DNA of 12,332 nt from JAFGLY01 sp041309225 (GTDB lineage: Bacteria; Myxococcota_A; UBA796; JAFGLY01): positions 1-12,332 of the forward strand of contig JBFYZZ010000002.1 of assembly GCA_041309225.1 (NCBI GenBank), in the 5' to 3' direction. The notes below the pieces were generated by a model. The model was not told the DNA's origin. It was given only the letters and a program-made list of their open reading frames with translations, and did not search any database. The position numbers were made by a program, and so were the translations under genes. This document shows positions 7,259 through 12,332 of this stretch, piece by piece (positions within the stretch are counted from its first letter, which is position 1; each line of letters starts with the position of its first letter).

Positions 7259-7287
7259 TTGACATCCGCGGTCCACGACGCACTGAT
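7259..7287 (+). promoter_or_regulatory. Candidate sigma70-type promoter for the S9 peptidase gene
   Basis: A perfect -35 consensus TTGACA (7259-7264) is followed after 17 bp by a weak -10 ACTGAT (7282-7287). It lies in the only short gap between the barrel gene and the S9 peptidase, giving a leader of roughly 18 nt. A perfect TTGACA is striking in such GC-rich DNA, but the -10 is poor. Confidence 0.45.
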
Positions 7288-7311
7288 CGGAACCGACACC
7301 CCGGAGGATCC

Positions 7312-9357
7312 ATGTCCCGCACCCTGCCCGCCGTGTTCCTCGCGCTCTCCGCCTGCGCCCCGCACGTCCCCCCCTCCGGCACCGCCGCCGCCCCGCGCGA
7401 GCTCATCCCGCGGGAAGCGCTCTTCGGCAACCCCGAGCGGGCGAACGTGCAGGTGAGCCCGGACGGGGTCCGCCTGTCCTTCCTGGCCCCCGACGAGGGC
7501 GTGCTCAACGTCTGGGTGGCCCCGCTCGGCGAGCCCTCGGCCGCGCGGCCCGTGACGAAGGACCGCGGTCGCGGCGTCCGCATGTACTTCTGGGCGCCCG
7601 CCTCGGATCGCCTGCTCTACCTCCAGGACGACGGCGGCGACGAGGACTGGCACCTCCACGCGGTGGACCTGGCCACGCTCGCAGACCGGGACCTCACCCC
7701 CCTGCCCGACGTCCAGGCGCGCGTGGTGGGCATCAGCCCGGACCACCCCGGCACCATCCTCGTGGCCCTGAACGACCGGGTGCCCGAGCTCCACGACCTC
7801 TACCGCCTCGATCTCGCCACCGGGACGCGCACGAAGGTCCTGGAGAACCCCGGCTTCATGGAGTTCCTGGCCGACGACGCCCTGGCGCTGCGCCTGGTCG
7901 GACGCCCCACCGACGACGGCGGCACCGAGTACCTGAAGGCCCGGCCCGACAAGAAGGGCGGCCTCACGTTCGAGCCCTTCCTGTCCATCGGCCAGGAGGA
8001 CGCCCTGACCACGGGCCCGTTCGCGCTCGATCGCACCGGGACCCGCCTCCACCTCATGGACTCCCGCGGCCGCGACACCGCGGCGGCCTTCACGATGGAC
8101 CTCGCGACGGGGAAGGCCACGCTCCTCGCCGAGGATCCGAAGGCCGACCTGGCGGACGTCCTGCTCCATCCCCGGGAGCACACCATCCAGGCCGCCGCCT
8201 TCGACTGGGACCGGCGCCGCTGGGTGGTGCTCGACGACTCAGTGCGCCAGGACCTCGAGGTCCTCGGGACGGTGGCCGCCGGGGAGCTGTCCGTCGTGAG
8301 TCGGAGCCTCGACGACCGCGTCTGGATCGTGGCCTACGAGCTGGACACCGGCCCCTACCGCTACTACGCCTGGAACCGCGAGAAGGACGAGGCCACCTTC
8401 CTCTTCACGAACCGGCCCGCCCTCGAGCGCGCTCCCCTCTCCCCCATGCGCCCGGTGGTGGTGAAGAGCCGCGACGGCCTCGACCTGGTCTCCTACCTCA
8501 CGCTGCCCCGGGACACGGATCCCGACGGCGACGGCGTGCCCACGAGCCCGGTCCCCCTGGTCCTCCTCGTGCACGGCGGTCCCTGGCACCGGGACGCCTG
8601 GGGCTTCGACCCCTACCACCAGTGGCTGGCCGACCGCGGCTACGCCGTGCTCTCGGTCAACTTCCGGGGCTCCACGGGCTTTGGCAAGCGGTTCGTCAAC
8701 GCCGCCGACCGCGAGTGGGGCGGGAAGATGCACGAAGACCTGATCGATGCGGTGGCCTGGGCCGTGGACCGGCACGTCACGACCCCGGACCGGGTGGCCA
8801 TCATGGGCGGCTCCTACGGTGGATACGCCACCCTGGTCGGCCTCACCTTCACGCCCGACACCTTCGCCTGTGGCGTGGACATCGTGGGGCCCTCCAACCT
8901 CGCCACGCTCCTCGACACCATCCCGCCCTACTGGAGGCCCATGATGGAGATGTGGGCCACCCGGGTGGGCGATCCGCGCACCGACGCGGGCCGGGCCTTC
9001 CTGCAGTCCCGCTCGCCGCTGTCCCGGGTGGACGCCATCCTCAGGCCGCTCCTGATCGGCCAGGGTGCCAACGATCCTCGCGTCAAGCAGTCGGAGTCCG
9101 ACCAGATCGTGAGCGCCCTGCAGGCCCGATCGATCCCGGTCTCCTACGTGCTCTTCCCGGACGAGGGCCACGGGTTCCGGCGACCCGAGAACAGCATGGC
9201 CTTCAACGCGGTGACAGAGGCGTTCCTCTCCACCTGCCTGGGCGGCGCGTACCAGCCGATCGGGGGCGACCTCGCGGGCTCTTCGATCACCGTGCCCGCG
9301 GGCGCAGGCGCGATCCCCGGCCTTAAGACCGCGCTCGCGGCGCGCCCCGCTCCGTAG
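7312..9357 (+). CDS. S9-family serine peptidase with lipoprotein signal
   Basis: The product is 681 aa, a normal length for prolyl-oligopeptidase-like or acylaminoacyl-peptidase enzymes. The N-terminus MSRTLPAVFLALSACAPH carries a lipobox LSAC with Cys15, so it is probably lipid-anchored; Ala16 after the Cys would favour the outer membrane if Lol rules apply. Residues about 35-390 form a beta-propeller-like domain of repeated D-x-ATG-type strands. The alpha/beta hydrolase domain follows, with the oxyanion-region motif LLVHGGPWHRD, nucleophile Ser501 in GGSYGG, Asp588 in GANDPRVKQ and His620 in DEGHGF, so the triad is intact. A D-rich linker DTDPDGDG (401-408) joins the two domains. It probably cleaves short peptides in the periplasm or at the envelope; specificity cannot be read here. 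The ATG at 7312 has GGAGG (7303-7307) four bases upstream. Confidence 0.93.
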   Translation: MSRTLPAVFLALSACAPHVPPSGTAAAPRELIPREALFGNPERANVQVSPDGVRLSFLAPDEGVLNVWVAPLGEPSAARPVTKDRGRGVRMYFWAPASDRLLYLQDDGGDEDWHLHAVDLATLADRDLTPLPDVQARVVGISPDHPGTILVALNDRVPELHDLYRLDLATGTRTKVLENPGFMEFLADDALALRLVGRPTDDGGTEYLKARPDKKGGLTFEPFLSIGQEDALTTGPFALDRTGTRLHLMDSRGRDTAAAFTMDLATGKATLLAEDPKADLADVLLHPREHTIQAAAFDWDRRRWVVLDDSVRQDLEVLGTVAAGELSVVSRSLDDRVWIVAYELDTGPYRYYAWNREKDEATFLFTNRPALERAPLSPMRPVVVKSRDGLDLVSYLTLPRDTDPDGDGVPTSPVPLVLLVHGGPWHRDAWGFDPYHQWLADRGYAVLSVNFRGSTGFGKRFVNAADREWGGKMHEDLIDAVAWAVDRHVTTPDRVAIMGGSYGGYATLVGLTFTPDTFACGVDIVGPSNLATLLDTIPPYWRPMMEMWATRVGDPRTDAGRAFLQSRSPLSRVDAILRPLLIGQGANDPRVKQSESDQIVSALQARSIPVSYVLFPDEGHGFRRPENSMAFNAVTEAFLSTCLGGAYQPIGGDLAGSSITVPAGAGAIPGLKTALAARPAP

Positions 9358-9373
9358 GCGGCGGGGTCCGGTC

Positions 9374-9392
9374 CCTGGGGGCGGCCCCCTGG
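9374..9392 (+). terminator. GC-rich hairpin between the S9 peptidase and sucA
   Basis: CCTGGGGGCGGCCCCCTGG can fold with a GGGGG/CCCCC stem, a 3-nt loop and two further C-G pairs beyond a T-T mismatch. It begins 17 bases after the TAG at 9357 and has no T-tract, so terminator activity is uncertain. It occupies the short gap before the sucA leader. Confidence 0.3.
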
Positions 9393-9428
9393 AAGGGCGC
9401 CGGGCGGCGTCATAGGTCGCCCTGTGCC

Positions 9429-9432
9429 GGAG
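9429..9432 (+). promoter_or_regulatory. Shine-Dalgarno that decides the sucA start
   Basis: GGAG at 9429-9432 lies six bases before the ATG at 9439. The alternative in-frame GTG at 9424 lies upstream of this site and has no comparable purine run of its own, so the ATG is the better start. Confidence 0.55.
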
Positions 9433-9438
9433 CGCTGC

Positions 9439-12159
9439 ATGGATACCGACGGTCTGCTGGGGAGCCTCCATTTCCACGCTGCGCTGGAGCTCCACCGGGC
9501 CTGGCGCTCGGATCCCAGTTCGCTCGATCCGGCCTTGCGTGCCTTCTTCGAGGGGTTCGACCTCGCCACCTCCTGGGGATCCACCGCCCCCTCGGGCGCG
9601 GCGGACCTGGAATCGGAGCTCCGGGTGGCGCAGCTCGTCGAGGCCTACCGGCAGCGGGGCCACTTCTTCACGCGGACCAACCCGGTGCGCGCCCGGCGGC
9701 GGTTCGAGCCCACGCTGGAGATCGAGCAGTTCGGACTTCAGGAATCGGACCTCGACCGCACCTTCCAGGCCGGGGCGCTGGTGGGCCTCGGTCCGGCTCC
9801 CCTGCGGGCGATCCTGGCGCTGCTCGAGGAGACCTACTGCCGATCGGTGGGCGCCCAGTTCCACTACATCCGGTTCCCGGACCAGGTGGCCTGGCTCCGC
9901 GAGCGGATGGAGGGTTCCCGCAACCGCACGACCTTCACCCGCGCCGAGCGGATCACCCTCCTCACGCAGGTCGCCGAGGCGGTCTTCTTCGAGCAGTTCG
10001 TCGTCCGGTCCTTCATCGGCCAGAAGAGCTTCTCGCTGGAGGGCTGCGAGGCCCTGGTCTCTGCGCTCCACGCCGCCATCGACACGGGCAGCGCCCTCGG
10101 GGTGCAGGACGTGGTGCTGGGTATGGCCCACCGTGGGCGGCTCAACGTGCTGGCCCACGTGCTCGGCAAGCCGCGGGAGGCGATCTTCGCCGAGTTCCTC
10201 GGTCGCCTTCCGGTGGACGTCTCCCACGCGGGCGACGTGAAGTACCACAAGGGCTGGCAGGGCGAGACCCGCTTCCCGGACGGACGCGAGGTCCGCCTCG
10301 TGCTCTGCCCCAACCCGTCCCACCTGGAGGCGGTGGACCCGGTCGTCGAGGGGGTGGCCCGGGCGCGGGTCTGGCACCGGTACGGCGGCGACACGTCCCG
10401 GGTGTGTCCCATCCTGGTCCATGGCGACGCGTCCCTCGCCGGCCAGGGCGTGACCTACGAGGTGCTCCAGCTGTCCAACCTCCGGGGCTTCGACACCGGA
10501 GGCACCCTCCACCTCGTGGTCAACAACCAGATCGGGTTCACCACGTCGTACACCGAAGGCCGCAGCAGCATCTACTGCACCGACGTGGCCAAGGTGACGC
10601 TCTCCCCGGTGTTCCACGTGAACGCCGACGACGTGGAGGCGGTGGTCCACACGGTGCGGCTGGCGATGGCGTTCCGCCAGCGGTACCACCGCGACGTCTT
10701 CGTGGACATCCTCGGCTACCGGCGTCACGGCCACAACGAGACCGACGAGCCCAAGTACACCCAGCCCCTGCTCTACAAGGTCCTGGCGACCCACCCCGAC
10801 GTCTACCAGGTCTACCGCCGCCGCCTCCTGGAGGTCGAGGGGCCCGACGTGGCGTCCGAGATCGAGGCCGTCGCGGGTCGCGTGAAGGACAGCCTTCGCG
10901 CCGATCTGGACGCGGCCCGAGCCGCGCCCATACCCACCGCACCGCCGGTCCCCGCGCCCTCGCGCTCCGAGGCCTCCCCGACCGCCGTGGCGCCCGACCG
11001 GCTCGATCGCGTGGCCCGCGCCCTGGTGGCCCTGCCCGACGGGTTCCCCGTCTTCGCGAAGATCCGCAAGGTCTTCGAGGACCGGCGGGCCGCCGTGTTC
11101 GACGAGCGCAGGGTGGACTGGGCCACCGCGGAGCTGCTGGCCATCGGCACGCTGCTCGACGAGGGCACCCCCATCCGGTTCACGGGCCAGGACGTCGAGC
11201 GGGGCACGTTCTCCCAGCGCCACGCCGCGGTGTTCCGCGAGGACAGCGAGGAGCGCTGGGTGCCGCTCAACTCGCTCGCTCGGCACGGCGCCTACTTCAC
11301 GCTCCACAACTCCCCGCTCTCCGAGTACGCGGTGCTCGGCTTCGAGTTCGGCTACGCGCTCGAGCAGCCCGCGGGCCTCACGATCTGGGAGGCCCAGTTC
11401 GGCGACTTCGCGAACGGCGCCCAGATCGTGATCGACAACTTCGTGGCCTGCTCCCGCACCAAGTGGCAGCTGCACAGCGGGCTCGTGCTGCTGCTCCCCC
11501 ACGGCCACGAGGGCCAGGGCAGCGAGCACACCTCGGCCCGGCCCGAGCGCTTCCTCCAGCTCTGCGCCCGCGGCAACCTGCAGGTCACCTGCCCGAGCAC
11601 GCCCGCGAGCCTCTTCCACCTCCTCCGGCGCCAGGTGCGCCGCCCGGACCGGCTGCCGCTCGTGGTGCTCACCCCCAAGAGCCTGCTCCGGAGCCCCGCC
11701 TGCCGCAGCCCAGTGGGCGACCTCACCGCCGGCGCGTTCCGCGAGGTGCTCGACGATCCCGCCGTGGACCCCGCGACCGTCCGCCGGGTCCTCCTGTGCA
11801 GCGGCCGCGTCGCCTACGACCTCGAGGACGAGCGGGCCCGGCGGGGTGTCGGGGACGTGGCCGTGGTGCGCCTCGAGCAGCTCTACCCCTGGCCCCGGGA
11901 GGGGCTGTCGGCCGTGCGCCGCCGATACGCCTCGGCGGAGCGGTTCGCCTGGATCCAGGAGGAGCCGCGCAACATGGGGGCCGCGTCCTTCATCCGTGGG
12001 CATGCCGCGTGGCGGGACGTGGAGGTGGTCTCGCGTCCGGCCAGCGACTCCACGGCCACCGGGTCGTACGAGGCCCACCGTCTCGAGCAGGCGGCGGTGA
12101 TCGCGGCCGCCTTCGACGGCGCCCCGGCGGGCGGCGGGGAGGACGACGATGAACGTTGA
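9439..12159 (+). CDS. sucA: 2-oxoglutarate dehydrogenase E1 component
   Basis: The product is 906 aa, close to the usual 900-940. It is the thiamine-diphosphate-dependent decarboxylase of the 2-oxoglutarate dehydrogenase complex, which makes succinyl-CoA in the TCA cycle with E2 and E3. The short N-terminal E1o segment ends in DPALRAFFEGF. TPP and active-site signatures include GMAHRGRLNVLA (H231), GDVKYHKGWQG, NPSHLEAVDPVVEG (H295), HGDASLAGQG (H328) paired with NNQIGFTT (from N362) to form the TPP/Mg motif, and YRRHGHNETDEP. The second transketolase-like half has FTGQDVERGTFSQRHA, EFGYALEQP, WEAQFGDFANGAQ and HGHEGQGSEHTSARPERFLQ. The C-terminal domain includes WIQEEPRNMGA. A proline-rich stretch (PIPTAPPVPAPS) separates the two halves. 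From memory the sequence resembles the Bacteroidota-type E1o as much as the E. coli form. The stop overlaps sucB by 11 nt. Confidence 0.97.
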   Translation: MDTDGLLGSLHFHAALELHRAWRSDPSSLDPALRAFFEGFDLATSWGSTAPSGAADLESELRVAQLVEAYRQRGHFFTRTNPVRARRRFEPTLEIEQFGLQESDLDRTFQAGALVGLGPAPLRAILALLEETYCRSVGAQFHYIRFPDQVAWLRERMEGSRNRTTFTRAERITLLTQVAEAVFFEQFVVRSFIGQKSFSLEGCEALVSALHAAIDTGSALGVQDVVLGMAHRGRLNVLAHVLGKPREAIFAEFLGRLPVDVSHAGDVKYHKGWQGETRFPDGREVRLVLCPNPSHLEAVDPVVEGVARARVWHRYGGDTSRVCPILVHGDASLAGQGVTYEVLQLSNLRGFDTGGTLHLVVNNQIGFTTSYTEGRSSIYCTDVAKVTLSPVFHVNADDVEAVVHTVRLAMAFRQRYHRDVFVDILGYRRHGHNETDEPKYTQPLLYKVLATHPDVYQVYRRRLLEVEGPDVASEIEAVAGRVKDSLRADLDAARAAPIPTAPPVPAPSRSEASPTAVAPDRLDRVARALVALPDGFPVFAKIRKVFEDRRAAVFDERRVDWATAELLAIGTLLDEGTPIRFTGQDVERGTFSQRHAAVFREDSEERWVPLNSLARHGAYFTLHNSPLSEYAVLGFEFGYALEQPAGLTIWEAQFGDFANGAQIVIDNFVACSRTKWQLHSGLVLLLPHGHEGQGSEHTSARPERFLQLCARGNLQVTCPSTPASLFHLLRRQVRRPDRLPLVVLTPKSLLRSPACRSPVGDLTAGAFREVLDDPAVDPATVRRVLLCSGRVAYDLEDERARRGVGDVAVVRLEQLYPWPREGLSAVRRRYASAERFAWIQEEPRNMGAASFIRGHAAWRDVEVVSRPASDSTATGSYEAHRLEQAAVIAAAFDGAPAGGGEDDDER
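12136..12142 (+). promoter_or_regulatory. Strong internal Shine-Dalgarno for sucB
   Basis: GGGGAGG lies inside the last codons of sucA, six bases before the sucB ATG at 12149. With the 11-nt gene overlap it supports translational coupling of E1 and E2 synthesis. Confidence 0.7.
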
Positions 12160-12332
12160 CGTGACCGTGCCGAGCCCCGGGGAGTCGGTCACCTCGGTCC
12201 AGGTCCTGCAGTGGTTCGTGGAGGACGGCGCGGCCGTCGAGCGCGACGCCCCCCTCGTGGAGCTCGAGACCGAGAAGGCCACACTGGTGGTGAGCGCCGA
12301 GGTCGCCGGTCGCGTGGCCCACCTCGCGGCAG
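12149..12332 (+). CDS. sucB: Dihydrolipoyllysine succinyltransferase (E2), N-terminal lipoyl domain only
   Basis: Only the first 61 codons lie in the window; the reading frame is open at the right edge. They encode a lipoyl (biotinyl-lipoyl) domain: VTVPSPGESVTSVQVLQWFV (5-24) followed by VELETEKATLVVSAEVAGRV (37-56). Lys43 in TEKAT is the expected lipoylation site, at the same distance from the N-terminus as in E. coli SucB. The domain carries the succinyl group from E1 to the E2 active site and is reoxidised by E3. Assignment to the succinyl rather than the acetyl transferase rests on its overlap with sucA (the ATG lies inside the last sucA codons). The catalytic and E1/E3-binding domains are beyond the window, so other E2 types cannot be excluded from this fragment alone. 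Confidence 0.9.
   Translation, partial: MNVDVTVPSPGESVTSVQVLQWFVEDGAAVERDAPLVELETEKATLVVSAEVAGRVAHLAA

Noticed and set aside
7222..7291. Direct repeat ACTGATCGGA at 7222-7231 and 7282-7291, exactly 60 bp apart
   Set aside because: Only 10 bp and two copies; the first overlaps a stop codon and the second a weak -10. Chance similarity is likely and there is no sign of an attachment site or mobile element.
9424..9438. GTG at 9424 as an alternative sucA start
   Set aside because: It adds only five residues, and the GGAG at 9429-9432 is correctly placed for the ATG at 9439 but lies downstream of the GTG.
8239..12282. A 1347-codon open frame on the minus strand opposite the S9 peptidase and sucA
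   Set aside because: It lies antisense to two genes with complete catalytic motifs. GC-saturated third positions remove stop codons from the opposite frame. The translation is Gly/Arg/His/Glu-rich with no domain pattern.

Overview
This is a very GC-rich bacterial window (by eye about 70% G+C, with GC-saturated third codon positions). It is tightly packed with seven genes, two of them cut by the window edges. Exported or lipid-anchored proteins with Gram-negative features (a lipobox peptidase, putative outer-membrane barrels, one ending in Phe) and an aerobic-type 2-oxoglutarate dehydrogenase suggest a high-GC didermal bacterium. A Myxococcota or deltaproteobacterium-like lineage is my best guess, at low confidence. 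I see no rRNA, tRNA, CRISPR, insertion sequence, integrase or prophage gene.

Layout. Left third, minus strand: a TetR-family regulator (2788-3429) lies just upstream of a large Fe-S 'acyl-CoA dehydratase activase' gene that runs off the left edge (1-2664, at least 888 codons). The 123-bp gap between them holds a perfect 8+2+8 inverted repeat (2685-2702) immediately downstream of a plausible sigma70-type promoter, the usual arrangement for TetR repression. The activase has two ASKHA (BcrAD/BadFG) modules followed by a DUF2229-like segment. This architecture is shared by 2-hydroxyacyl-CoA dehydratase activases and by the anaerobic plasmalogen-synthase/glycerol-ester-reductase family, so an ether-lipid role is possible but unproven.

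Middle, plus strand: a DUF255/YyaL-type thioredoxin-fold protein (3530-5332, CHWC motif), two exported proteins of unknown function that look like outer-membrane beta-barrels (5405-6313 and 6393-7226), and an S9-family serine peptidase with a lipoprotein signal (7312-9357). Each has its own short leader and candidate promoter elements, so they need not form one operon.

Right, plus strand: sucA (9439-12159), the E1 component of 2-oxoglutarate dehydrogenase, overlaps by 11 nt the start of sucB (12149 to the edge), the lipoyl-bearing E2 component. The two act together in the TCA cycle.

The most interesting point is the TetR/operator/activase unit. Its N-terminal ASKHA half keeps the Fe-S cysteines but appears to have lost its nucleotide phosphate-binding motifs. 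The rest of the window is mostly conventional. Several very long open frames opposite real genes are GC artefacts.
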